From the NCBI GenBank assembly GCA_035649275.1, contig DASRJW010000143.1, forward strand, positions 1 to 64,000: DNA of 64,000 nucleotides. The letters are read 5' to 3'. This document shows positions 9,250 through 17,535 of this stretch, in pieces (the first letter of the stretch is position 1; the number at the start of each line of letters is the position of its first letter). The notes beneath the pieces are model-generated. The model ran no database searches and was not told where the DNA came from. It saw nothing but the letters and a program-made list of their open reading frames with translations. This DNA comes from Candidatus Krumholzibacteriia bacterium (GTDB taxonomy: Bacteria; Krumholzibacteriota; Krumholzibacteriia; G020349025). The position numbers and the translations under genes were made by a program.

Positions 9250-10932
9250 TCAAGGTCTCTTCTCCGCCAGGAGAGCGGTCTGCAACCAGACCTCCTCCAT
9301 CGCGATGTTGCCGATGCCCATGGGTGTCATGTGCACGCCGCGCACGGTCTCTTGCACCGCCAGCGCCTGCAGGGGATGGAAGAGCGGCACCACCGCCGCG
9401 TCGTCGAGGAGCAGGCGCTCCACGGTGCGATAGATCTTCATCCGCCCCAAACCGAAGCGGGCGCCGCGGCCCTCGCTCAGCAGGGAATCCACCCGGGGGT
9501 TGCGGTAGTTGGCGAAGTTGGCCGAGCCCTCGCTCTGACCCAGGGGATAGAGGATCGAGTCCGGATCCGGGATGTCCGCGAGCCAGGTGACGGTGAAGCA
9601 CTGCAGCTTCTGTGCGGTGAGGGCGCTGCTGAAGTCGAGCCAGCTCCGCTTCTCGATCTCGAGGCGGATGCCCACCGCCGCCAGCTGGCGGCTCAAGGCA
9701 TCGAGGATCTGCTGCGATTGCTGGGTCTGACTCGCGGTGGTGAAGACGATGCGGGGCAGGCCGCGTCCCTCCGGGTAGCCGGCGGCGGCGAGAAGCGCCC
9801 GCGACCGTTCCGGGTCGTACTGCAGCAGCTTCGGCGTCGGCGTGTAGCCCGGCATGCCGGGCGGCAGGATGCCGGTGGGGGCGACGCGTGCCGCCGCTTC
9901 CTGCCGCAGGATCTCGTCGCGATCGATGGCGCAGGCGAAGGCTTGGCGCACACGCACGTCGTCGAACGGCGGGCGCTTCTGGTTGAGACCGATGAAGGTG
10001 AGGCTGAGCTCCTGGCGCGTCAGGATGCGGGCGCCGGGACGGGACTGGAATTCCGCCAGACGCCCCTGGGGCACCAGCGCCGCGCTCAGCCGGCCGGCGA
10101 AGAAAGCGGCGGCGGCGTAATCGCGCACCTTGTCGCCCGGGAGCTCGAAGCAGAGCGAGTCGAGGCGCGCCCCCTGGAGATGGTAGCCCGGGGCGGCGAC
10201 GAGGACGATGTCCTTGTCGCTCCAGCGCGCCAAGCGGAAGGGACCGCAGCCCACGGGCTCGCGGCCGAAGCGCGCATCACCCACCCGTTCCACATAGCGC
10301 CGCGGCACGATGCGAGAGGGATCGGAGGCGACGACGGCCAGGAAGGAGGCGAACGGGTGCGCCAGCTCGATGCGTAGGTCGTAGTCGCCGAGAGCCTGCA
10401 ACCCGGCGATCGAATCGGTCTTGCCCTGGGCGTACTCCTGGGTGCCGAGGATGTGACCGAGGTACTCGCGGGCGAGGGTGGTGGATTCGGGGGGCAGCTT
10501 GAAGATGCGGCTGAACGAGTAGACCACGTCGTCGGCGGTGACCTCGCTGCCGTCGTGGAAGCGCACCCCGGGCTTCAAGTGGAAGGTGTAGACGAGGCCG
10601 TCGGGGGAGACCTCCCAGAGATCGGCGACGCAGGGCACGATGTTCAAGCTGCCGTCGAAGCGCAACAGGCCGTCGAAGATCTGGTTGATCACCGTGGCTT
10701 CGTAGACGTCGTCCAGGCAGGCCGGGTCGAGGGAAGCCGGCGTGTCCTGCGCCATGCGGAAAGAGCCGCCGTGCGTGGGCAGTGCGGGCAGCGTCGCCTC
10801 TGGACGCGACTTGGGTCCGCAGGCGGCGAGCAGCGTCAGGCCAGCGAGGGCGACGGCGCGCCACGGTGTCGCCACCGACCCTGACGCGCGCCGCGTGGCC
10901 GCGGCGCCGGGCAACTCGCACGGACTGGACAT
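9250..10932 (-). CDS. Family 5 solute-binding lipoprotein (peptide/nickel ABC type)
   Basis: The 560-residue product has a lipobox LLAAC with acylated Cys38 and then the standard family 5 binding-protein fold: the N-terminal signature around GGSFRMAQDTPASLDP, the conserved KPGVRFHDGSEVTADDVVYS segment, and a late FANYRNPRVDSLL segment. Such proteins deliver oligopeptides or similar ligands to ABC permeases. No permease or ATPase gene is nearby; the next gene, only 11 bp downstream, is a membrane hybrid kinase. This suggests that it acts as a ligand-binding co-receptor for signalling, or that its transporter is encoded elsewhere. The start ATG at 10932 leaves an unusually long N-region before the signal helix, so a later start is possible. 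Confidence 0.88.
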   Translation of the reverse strand: MSSPCELPGAAATRRASGSVATPWRAVALAGLTLLAACGPKSRPEATLPALPTHGGSFRMAQDTPASLDPACLDDVYEATVINQIFDGLLRFDGSLNIVPCVADLWEVSPDGLVYTFHLKPGVRFHDGSEVTADDVVYSFSRIFKLPPESTTLAREYLGHILGTQEYAQGKTDSIAGLQALGDYDLRIELAHPFASFLAVVASDPSRIVPRRYVERVGDARFGREPVGCGPFRLARWSDKDIVLVAAPGYHLQGARLDSLCFELPGDKVRDYAAAAFFAGRLSAALVPQGRLAEFQSRPGARILTRQELSLTFIGLNQKRPPFDDVRVRQAFACAIDRDEILRQEAAARVAPTGILPPGMPGYTPTPKLLQYDPERSRALLAAAGYPEGRGLPRIVFTTASQTQQSQQILDALSRQLAAVGIRLEIEKRSWLDFSSALTAQKLQCFTVTWLADIPDPDSILYPLGQSEGSANFANYRNPRVDSLLSEGRGARFGLGRMKIYRTVERLLLDDAAVVPLFHPLQALAVQETVRGVHMTPMGIGNIAMEEVWLQTALLAEKRP

Positions 10933-11060
10933 GAATCACGCTCAGGCTGGAAGACCCAAGGCTCCGCCGCGGGCGAAGCAAGGATCAATCCACGGCGTCC
11001 ACTCCGGGCGCGCGGAAGCGTCCCGCCTCCGAGTGCAGCGCAGTGTGGTCCGTGCGAGCT

Positions 11061-11702
11061 TCAGAACAGCTTGTCCTGGGTCATGGCGCCGATGAGAACA
11101 TGGATGAACTCATCGACCTGGGCTTCCACCTTGCCGCCGAGTTCCGTTTCGGTGAGCCCGGTCCAGATCAGCTTCTGCGACGGGATGTCGTAGACGTTGG
11201 TCTCCAGATGGACGTACTCGGTGTCGTAGGTGTAGCCCGGCGACGAGACCGTGGAGTACCCGGCATTGTAATAGCCGTACCAGCTGCCGTAGTACGACGG
11301 GTAGTAGCTCGGGTAACCCATGCCATAGGTGGTCGTGGTCGGCGGCACGTAGGTGGTCACGGTCTTGCGGTCGACGATCCGCGTCACCAGCACGTGGGTG
11401 ATGCCCTGCGCCTGGATGTGGGGCGCCACCGTTTCCTGGCTGATCGCCGCCGGGTCGGGGAGGATCTGGTAGCTCGGCATGGCCTTGATGTGCCGCGACG
11501 CCAGCTCCTTCACGAAGTCGTCTTCGTACTTGCGGCGGACGACCTCGTTCTTGGCGACGCCGATGACGAGCACGTGATCCATCTTCTTGCCGGGGGATTC
11601 CGGGTCGATCCAGCTGGAGAGCATGGTGCTGGTGGCGCAAGAGACGAGGAAGAGAGCGAGCAGACCGCAAGGCACGACGAACGAGACGGCGCGTCGGGGC
11701 AC
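11061..11702 (-). CDS. Lipoprotein, DUF4136-like, unknown function
   Basis: The GTG at 11702 is preceded by AAGGAG at 8 nt and gives 213 residues. A signal helix ends in LVSC, so Cys22 is the predicted acylated residue. The body contains VLVIGVAKNEVVRRKYEDDF and a closing segment DIPSQKLIWTGLTETE, resembling small outer-membrane lipoproteins that bind or assemble at the envelope. Residues about 118-150 are unusually rich in Tyr, Thr and Gly, which looks like a flexible or surface-exposed loop. The function is unknown and the DUF4136 label is tentative. It is divergent from pgm, with about 90 bp between start codons. Confidence 0.65.
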   Translation of the reverse strand: MPRRAVSFVVPCGLLALFLVSCATSTMLSSWIDPESPGKKMDHVLVIGVAKNEVVRRKYEDDFVKELASRHIKAMPSYQILPDPAAISQETVAPHIQAQGITHVLVTRIVDRKTVTTYVPPTTTTYGMGYPSYYPSYYGSWYGYYNAGYSTVSSPGYTYDTEYVHLETNVYDIPSQKLIWTGLTETELGGKVEAQVDEFIHVLIGAMTQDKLF

Positions 11703-11792
11703 GGGAAACTCCTTTCGACCGGAGGCTCAGGATACACCAAGACTTGGGCCCGTCGCTGGCAAGGGGGGGCCCTGAAGCGCTAGGCTCCTCCC

Positions 11793-13502
11793 ATGGCACT
11801 GCATCCCCTCGCCGGCAAGCCGGCGCCGGACGACATGCTGGTGAACGTGGCGGAGCTTCTCCGCGCCTACTCTACGAATCAACCCGATCCGGCGTTGCGC
11901 GAGCAGCGAGTGGCCTTCGGCACCTCCGGTCACCGGGGCAGCTCGTTCAGCACCAGCTTCAACGAGGCGCACATCCTCGCCATCACGCAGGCGATCTGCG
12001 AGTACCGCGCGGCCCAGGGCATCGACGGACCCCTCTTTCTCGGCATGGACACCCATGCCCTCTCCGAGCCTGCCTTCGCCTCCGCCCTGGAAGTGCTGGC
12101 GGCGCACGGCGTGGCCGTGCACATCGATGCCGCCGGCGAGCCCACGCCGACGCCGGTGATCTCCCACGCCATCCTCGGCCACAACCGCACGGGCCCCGGC
12201 GGCAAGGCCGACGGCATCGTGATCACACCGTCGCACAACCCGCCCACCGACGGAGGCTTCAAGTACAACCCGCCGCACGGAGGTCCCGCCGAAACAGCGG
12301 TGACTGCCTGGATCGAGGCGCGGGCCAACGCTCTCCTGGGCGGCAGCGCAGCGGGAGCAGGCGCGGCGGGTGCGGGGGGTGCGGGTCCGCTCCAGGCCGG
12401 CACGGGAACGCCGGAGATCCGGCGCCTTCCCTACGCGCGCGCTCTGGCGGCAGCGCACCGGGTGGACTTCGCCGCCGCCTACGTGCGCGACCTCGCCGCC
12501 GTGGTGGATCTCGAGGCGGTGCGGAGCGCCGGCATCCATCTCGGCGTCGATCCGCTCGGTGGCGCGAGCGCGGCGTACTGGGGACGCATCGCCTCCGAGT
12601 ACCACCTGAATCTGGAAGTCGTGAACCCGAAAATCGACCCGACCTTCCGTTTCATGACCCTCGACTGGGACGGGAAGATCCGCATGGACTGCTCGTCGCC
12701 GTACGCCATGGCGGGCCTGGTGGCGCACCGCCAGCGCTTCGACCTCGCCTTCGGCAACGATGCCGACGCCGATCGCCATGGCATCGTCACCCGTTCCGGC
12801 CTGATGAATCCCAACCATTACCTCGCCGTCGCCGTGGACTACCTCTTTCGCCAGCGCCCGGCCTGGGGCGCCGGCGCCGGCGTGGGCAAGACGCTGGTGA
12901 GCAGCAGCCTCATCGACCGGGTGGCGGCGCGTCTCGGTCGTCGTCTGGTCGAAGTTCCCGTCGGCTTCAAGTGGTTCGTCCCCGGGTTGCTGCAAGGCAG
13001 CCTCGGCTTCGCCGGCGAGGAGAGCGCCGGGGCCTCGTTGCTCCGGCGCGACGGCAGCGTCTGGAGCACCGACAAGGACGGCATGGCCCTCTGCCTGCTG
13101 GCGGCGGAGATCAGCGCCAAAAGCGGCAAGGATCCGAGCCAGCTGTACGCGGATCTCATCCGAGAGCTGGGCGAGCCTTTCTACGAACGCCGGGATACTA
13201 AGGCGACGCGGGAGGAGAAGGCGCGACTGCAAGCGCTGGGACCTGCGGACCTGGACGCCACCGAGCTGGCCGGCGAGCCCATCCGCGCCGTGCTGAGCCG
13301 GGCGCCGGGGAACGACGCGCCCATCGGCGGCATCAAGGTAGTCACAGAAAACGGCTGGTTCGCGGCCCGGCCTTCGGGTACCGAGGACGTCGCCAAGATC
13401 TATGCGGAGAGCTTCCGCGACCGCGCGCACTTGCAGCGCCTGCAGGACGAGGCCGAGGCGCTCCTGGCGCGGGCCTTCAAGCGCGGGGCAGGAGCACGCT
13501 GA
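11793..13502 (+). CDS. pgm: Phosphoglucomutase (alpha-D-glucose phosphate-specific)
   Basis: The 569-residue protein matches the long bacterial phosphoglucomutase form (about 546 residues in E. coli). It interconverts glucose 1-phosphate and glucose 6-phosphate for glycogen, trehalose and cell-wall sugar supply. Visible motifs: AFGTSGHRG at 41-49, the phosphoserine loop TPSHNP with Ser147, the metal loop [10 protein letters not shown] near residue 330, the sugar-binding GEESAGAS loop and the phosphate-binding RPSGTEDV near the end. An Ala/Gly-rich insert at about 187-205 is not typical. There is no ribosome binding site; the hexamer TAGGCT ends 6 nt before the ATG, which fits a leaderless message. 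The 3' end overlaps the facing kinase gene by 26 bp. Confidence 0.95.
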   Translation: MALHPLAGKPAPDDMLVNVAELLRAYSTNQPDPALREQRVAFGTSGHRGSSFSTSFNEAHILAITQAICEYRAAQGIDGPLFLGMDTHALSEPAFASALEVLAAHGVAVHIDAAGEPTPTPVISHAILGHNRTGPGGKADGIVITPSHNPPTDGGFKYNPPHGGPAETAVTAWIEARANALLGGSAAGAGAAGAGGAGPLQAGTGTPEIRRLPYARALAAAHRVDFAAAYVRDLAAVVDLEAVRSAGIHLGVDPLGGASAAYWGRIASEYHLNLEVVNPKIDPTFRFMTLDWDGKIRMDCSSPYAMAGLVAHRQRFDLAFGNDADADRHGIVTRSGLMNPNHYLAVAVDYLFRQRPAWGAGAGVGKTLVSSSLIDRVAARLGRRLVEVPVGFKWFVPGLLQGSLGFAGEESAGASLLRRDGSVWSTDKDGMALCLLAAEISAKSGKDPSQLYADLIRELGEPFYERRDTKATREEKARLQALGPADLDATELAGEPIRAVLSRAPGNDAPIGGIKVVTENGWFAARPSGTEDVAKIYAESFRDRAHLQRLQDEAEALLARAFKRGAGAR

Positions 13503-14832
13503 GGCGCATGCCGTGTCCGATCTCGCTCGCCGCCAGGATCTCGCCACCCATGGCCTGCACCAAACGGTGCGCCAGCGCCAGGCCGAGACCGAGACCATCC
13601 TTCTCGCGGGTGAGCGAACCGTCCACCTGCACGAAAGGCGTGAAGAGCTTGGGGAGCATGTCCGGGGCGATGCCCGGGCCGTCGTCCTCCATCTCGATGC
13701 GAACGCGGGGCGAGCCCACGGTGTCGTCGCAGGCGGCGCGCAGGACGATGTGGCAGCCCTGGGGCGTGAAGCGCAAGGCGTTGTCCAGCAGGATGTCCAG
13801 GACCTGGCGCAGACGGCGTTCCTCGAACCGCACGGGCGGCAGGCCGTCGGGGAGGGCGAGACGGAAGTCGTGGAGCGTCATCGCCACGCCGTTGCGGCGG
13901 TTGTCGTAGTACTGCTGTAGCGCCAGTCCCAGGTCCCCGGCCTGGCAGTGCACCTCGAGGCGGTTCCCGGACAAGCCGGAGAAGTCGAGCAGGTTCTCCA
14001 GCATCTTCTTCAACTTCTCCGTCTGCTTGAGCACCACCTTCAGATGCGCGCGCTGGCTGCTGTTCTCGGGCAGCTCCTCCAGCAGGCTCTCGGCGTACAT
14101 CTGCATCACCGTCACCGGCGTGCGCAGCTCGTGGTGCATGGTGCTCACGAACTCGTTCTTCGCCCGGTCCAGCTCCTGCAGGTTCTCGTTGGCCTGCCGC
14201 AGCTCCCGCACGCTCTCCTGCAGCTCGTGGTAGAAGATGGAGTTCTGCAGCGCCACGGCGAAGAACTCCACCGACGCCTGCAGTACCTCGATCTCGAAGG
14301 GATCCACGCGGTCGCCCGGCCGCGTGCCCAGGGCGATGATGCCGAGCAGCCGGTCCGGCGCCAGCAGCGGCGCGAAGAGCGAGAGCCCGCGGGAACGGAG
14401 CAGCTCCATCTCGTCCGCCGTGAAGATGCGGTGCAGGTCGTCGCGCAACTGAATGCGCCGGTCGCGCAAGAGGAGATCCACCAGAGTCTCCATGCACTGC
14501 GCCCCGATCTGCCGCGCCACGCTCTCCGGGAGGCCGTGACTGCGCACCAGCACCAGACCTGCCGGATCGTCGGGGGGTAGGAGCCAGAGCGCCGAGTGCG
14601 GCGTGCCCAGGTGGCCCATGAAGTTGAACAGGGCCCGGTCGGCGAAGTCGTAGATGTTGAGCGAGTAGTCCAGCTCCTTGCTCAGCTCGAAGAACGAGAG
14701 CAGGCTGTGCCGCTGCAGCTCGCTGCCGCTGCCGCGCTCCGCTCCCGTCCCGGCCGGCGCCCGGGACTGCCGCCCGCCCTGGGGCTGCGCCGCCAGTTCG
14801 GGCTTGGGCAACTCCTGCGTCTTGCGCGCCAT
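13477..14832 (-). CDS. Cytoplasmic GAF-domain sensor histidine kinase
   Basis: The 451-residue protein has no membrane helix. It contains a GAF domain (about residues 45-200), a short coiled coil, HisKA with phospho-acceptor His234 in [11 protein letters not shown], and HATPase with DDGPGI and [12 protein letters not shown]. It is the last gene of the leftward operon that begins with the giant repeat protein and includes a SpoIIE phosphatase and a STAS protein; the gap to the STAS gene is 27 bp. No dedicated response regulator is adjacent, so its partner is unknown. Linking a histidine kinase to a partner-switching module is inferred from gene order. The 3' end overlaps pgm by 26 bp tail to tail. 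Confidence 0.88.
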   Translation of the reverse strand: MARKTQELPKPELAAQPQGGRQSRAPAGTGAERGSGSELQRHSLLSFFELSKELDYSLNIYDFADRALFNFMGHLGTPHSALWLLPPDDPAGLVLVRSHGLPESVARQIGAQCMETLVDLLLRDRRIQLRDDLHRIFTADEMELLRSRGLSLFAPLLAPDRLLGIIALGTRPGDRVDPFEIEVLQASVEFFAVALQNSIFYHELQESVRELRQANENLQELDRAKNEFVSTMHHELRTPVTVMQMYAESLLEELPENSSQRAHLKVVLKQTEKLKKMLENLLDFSGLSGNRLEVHCQAGDLGLALQQYYDNRRNGVAMTLHDFRLALPDGLPPVRFEERRLRQVLDILLDNALRFTPQGCHIVLRAACDDTVGSPRVRIEMEDDGPGIAPDMLPKLFTPFVQVDGSLTREKDGLGLGLALAHRLVQAMGGEILAASEIGHGMRLSVLLPRA

Positions 14833-14859
14833 GAACCCTCCTCGAGCGGCGCTCTCGAC

Positions 14860-15297
14860 TCAGCGAGAGTTCTTCACCACGAGATCGTCCACCGACGGAA
14901 CGAGGGAGAGGAAACGCCCCACGTTCAGCAGGTTGACCACCGAGGCCACGACGGAGGAAGCCGCCACCAGGTGCAGGCTGCCGCCGCTTTCCTTGAACTC
15001 TTCGGTTTCGGCCAGGAAGACGCCGAGACCGCTGGAGGCCAGGAAGGTGATGCCGCTCAGCTCGAGGGCCAGGTGCTGCACGCCCTGCGTCCGCACTTCG
15101 TTGCAGCGTTGTTGCAGGAGCTGCGCGGCGCGGCCATCGAGCCGCCCGGTCAGCTGCAGGACCACCAAGGAGCCGCGGCGCGGTCCGTCGGTGATCCTGA
15201 AATCCCCCAGGCTGGGCAAGGAATCGCGGGAGTGCCCGCCGAGGGATCTCGGTCCAACCGGGCGCTGTCCCCCGGAGCTACCGTCTGGTCGAGACAT
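14860..15297 (-). CDS. STAS-domain anti-sigma factor antagonist
   Basis: The 145-residue product has a disordered N-terminal 30 residues and then one STAS domain. The regulatory serine is Ser89 in FLASSGLGVF, matching the DSSGLG motif of SpoIIAA and RsbV, where phosphorylation by an RsbW-type kinase blocks antagonist activity and SpoIIE-type phosphatases restore it. The start codon lies inside the end of the SpoIIE-RsbW gene, a 20-bp overlap, so the two are probably translated in a coupled way. The direct upstream fusion carries both the opposing phosphatase and kinase, which makes it the natural partner. The final target of the switch is not known. Confidence 0.88.
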   Translation of the reverse strand: MSRPDGSSGGQRPVGPRSLGGHSRDSLPSLGDFRITDGPRRGSLVVLQLTGRLDGRAAQLLQQRCNEVRTQGVQHLALELSGITFLASSGLGVFLAETEEFKESGGSLHLVAASSVVASVVNLLNVGRFLSLVPSVDDLVVKNSR

Positions 15298-17530
15298 GCC
15301 GAACCTCCTTCTCTGTGCTCTGTTCCACCGGATCGAAACGCATGACCGTGATGTTTCCCTGCACCGTCGACTCCAGGTAGAGCACCGGGTGCATGACCTC
15401 CTGGATGATGCGGAGACCCAAACCGCGCCCGCGCTTGCGCACCTCGGGGTCGTCGAGGTCGGACTCCTTCCGCGACAGCGGGGAGAACGACCGGCCGCTG
15501 TCGCGGAGGAGAAAGGCGCCGCGCTGCAGGTTCGTCCACTGCTCGCCGGCGGCGGCGGCGCGCTGCGGGTCCCGCGGCTGCTGGCCGCTCCACAGGTCCA
15601 GCTCGGGGATCCACCACAGATCGAGGCTCACGGTGGGATCGGGGCGCGGGTGGCCGCGGTAACCGTGCTCGATGACGTTGGCGCAGAGCTCGTGCAGGGC
15701 GTGCTCGAGGAGCACCGCCTCCGCTTCCGGGAGTGCGGCCAGCTGCGGGCAGCCGGCGAGCCAGCCGCGCAAGCCGCGCAGCGCATGGGGGTCAAGGGGC
15801 AGCGCCAAGTGGCGGCCGGTGTGCCGCTGGTTCCAAGCGCGCTCGCCGAGCACCTCGGTGGCGCCGGGCACCGCGCGGCCGGCGAGCGCCCCAGCGGTAC
15901 CCGCTGCCGCCGCGGTGCTGGCCGGCAGGCGATGCACCACCACCAGAGTCTCGTCGTCCAGGCGCGGCGCCTCCTGCGTCCATTGCGCAATGGCCCGGCG
16001 CACGGCGGCGATCACGGCGCGGCTGCCGCCGGCGGCGGCGTTCTTCACCACCTGCTCCAGGCGACCGAAGCCGAACTGCTGGCGCGTTTGCGGTTCCCAG
16101 GCTTCGTTGATGCCGTCGGTGAACTGCACCAGCGTGTCGCCGGCCAGGAGCTCGAGCTCGTAGTCCCGCAGCGTCTCGCGCAGCGCCCCGCGCACCGCGC
16201 CGATCGGGATGGCTTCGGTGTAGTGCCATTCGATCTGCTGCGTCGCGGCACGATGCACCAGCACCGGGCTGTGTCCTGCCGAGGCATAGCTGAGCCTGCC
16301 GCTCCGGGGATCCAGGATGCCGTAGAACATGGTGACGAAGACGCCGGGGCGGAGGTTGCCGGCGAGCTGATCGTCCAGCGCCGCGAGCAGTGCCGACGGG
16401 GTGCGATGCGAGCGCCGCAGCGAGCGCAGCAAGACCGCCACCATGGACATGACCAGGCAGCCGGCGAGGCCCTTGCCAGAGACGTCGGCGATGGCGATGC
16501 CGACGCGCCCATCGGGCAGCTCGAGGACGTCGAAGTAGTCGCCCCCCACCTCGGCGGCAGCCTGGTGCACGCCGAGGACCTCGAAGTCGCCGACCAGGCT
16601 GGAGTGCGCCGGCAGCAGCGAGCTCTGGATCTGCCGCGCCAGCTCCATCTCGTGCTTGAGGCGCTCCTTTTCCATCATCTGTCCCTGCGCCCGCTGCAGC
16701 TCCGCCGCCATGGAGTTGACTGCATCGGCGAGCAACTGGAACTCGGTACGATCGCGCAGCACGATGGGGGTACCGAGGTCGCCGCGGCCGATGCGCTCCA
16801 GCCCGTCGCGCAAGCGGTCGATGGGCCGCAGCAGCACGGTCATGACCAGCAGAGCGCTGGCCACCGCCAGGCCGAGGAGCCCCATGAGCACGACGCCCTG
16901 CTCCTCGCGGGCCGCGGTCGCCTCCGCCTCCAGATACTGGCGCTGCAAGGCGACGAAGACCGTGCCGATGGCGCCGCCGCTCGGGTGCTGCACCGGCACG
17001 CGGGCCACCAAGGTGGCGTCGTTGCCGAGGATGGCTTCGCCCGCCGCCAGCCGGTTCCGCGGCACCAGGGGCTGCAGGTCCGGAGGCGGGGTGTAGTTCT
17101 GGTCCAGGGTCCGGGCATCGGCGTGGCCCTGGATGTGTTGTTCGTGGTCGACGACGACGACGAAGGCGAACTCCGGGTGATCTTCTTGGATTTCCCGCAC
17201 CGCCGGATGCAGGACGAGCTCGGGGAAGTCGCTCAGCAGGGCGCCGGCGGAAAGCCGCGCCAGGTTGCGCGCCGTCATCAACAGGCGCGCCTCCATCTCG
17301 GTGCTGAGGACGCTGCGCACGTGCCGCTCGCCCACCCAGCCGACGCCGAGGACGCCACCGGCCACCAACGCCACGGCGACGCCGGTGACGATGAGGCGGA
17401 TGCTGAAGAAGCGACGCTGGCGCCGCCGCAGGGGGGGCACCGCAGCGGCCGGCGTAGCGGCCCGCGTCGGCACGGCACCGGGAGCTGCCGGCGGAGCGCT
17501 GCGTGTGGTGTCGGCTGCGGCCATCACCAT
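15278..17530 (-). CDS. SpoIIE-type phosphatase fused to an RsbW-type kinase domain
   Basis: The ATG at 17530 sits right after the TGA of the PorV-like gene, whose stop overlaps the ribosome binding site; the product is 750 residues. Parts in order: membrane helix at about 42-65, periplasmic sensor (about 70-205), second helix (about 213-234), HAMP, coiled coil, PP2C/SpoIIE phosphatase with metal ligands Asp331 (GGDYFD) and Asp349 (ADVSGKG), then a C-terminal GHKL ATPase with N-box HELCANVIEHGY and the GRGLGLRII lid. Having phosphatase and anti-sigma kinase on one chain puts both arms of a partner switch under one periplasmic sensor. It overlaps the STAS gene by 20 bp. Confidence 0.88.
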   Translation of the reverse strand: MVMAAADTTRSAPPAAPGAVPTRAATPAAAVPPLRRRQRRFFSIRLIVTGVAVALVAGGVLGVGWVGERHVRSVLSTEMEARLLMTARNLARLSAGALLSDFPELVLHPAVREIQEDHPEFAFVVVVDHEQHIQGHADARTLDQNYTPPPDLQPLVPRNRLAAGEAILGNDATLVARVPVQHPSGGAIGTVFVALQRQYLEAEATAAREEQGVVLMGLLGLAVASALLVMTVLLRPIDRLRDGLERIGRGDLGTPIVLRDRTEFQLLADAVNSMAAELQRAQGQMMEKERLKHEMELARQIQSSLLPAHSSLVGDFEVLGVHQAAAEVGGDYFDVLELPDGRVGIAIADVSGKGLAGCLVMSMVAVLLRSLRRSHRTPSALLAALDDQLAGNLRPGVFVTMFYGILDPRSGRLSYASAGHSPVLVHRAATQQIEWHYTEAIPIGAVRGALRETLRDYELELLAGDTLVQFTDGINEAWEPQTRQQFGFGRLEQVVKNAAAGGSRAVIAAVRRAIAQWTQEAPRLDDETLVVVHRLPASTAAAAGTAGALAGRAVPGATEVLGERAWNQRHTGRHLALPLDPHALRGLRGWLAGCPQLAALPEAEAVLLEHALHELCANVIEHGYRGHPRPDPTVSLDLWWIPELDLWSGQQPRDPQRAAAAGEQWTNLQRGAFLLRDSGRSFSPLSRKESDLDDPEVRKRGRGLGLRIIQEVMHPVLYLESTVQGNITVMRFDPVEQSTEKEVRHVSTRR

Positions 17531-17535
17531 GCTCC

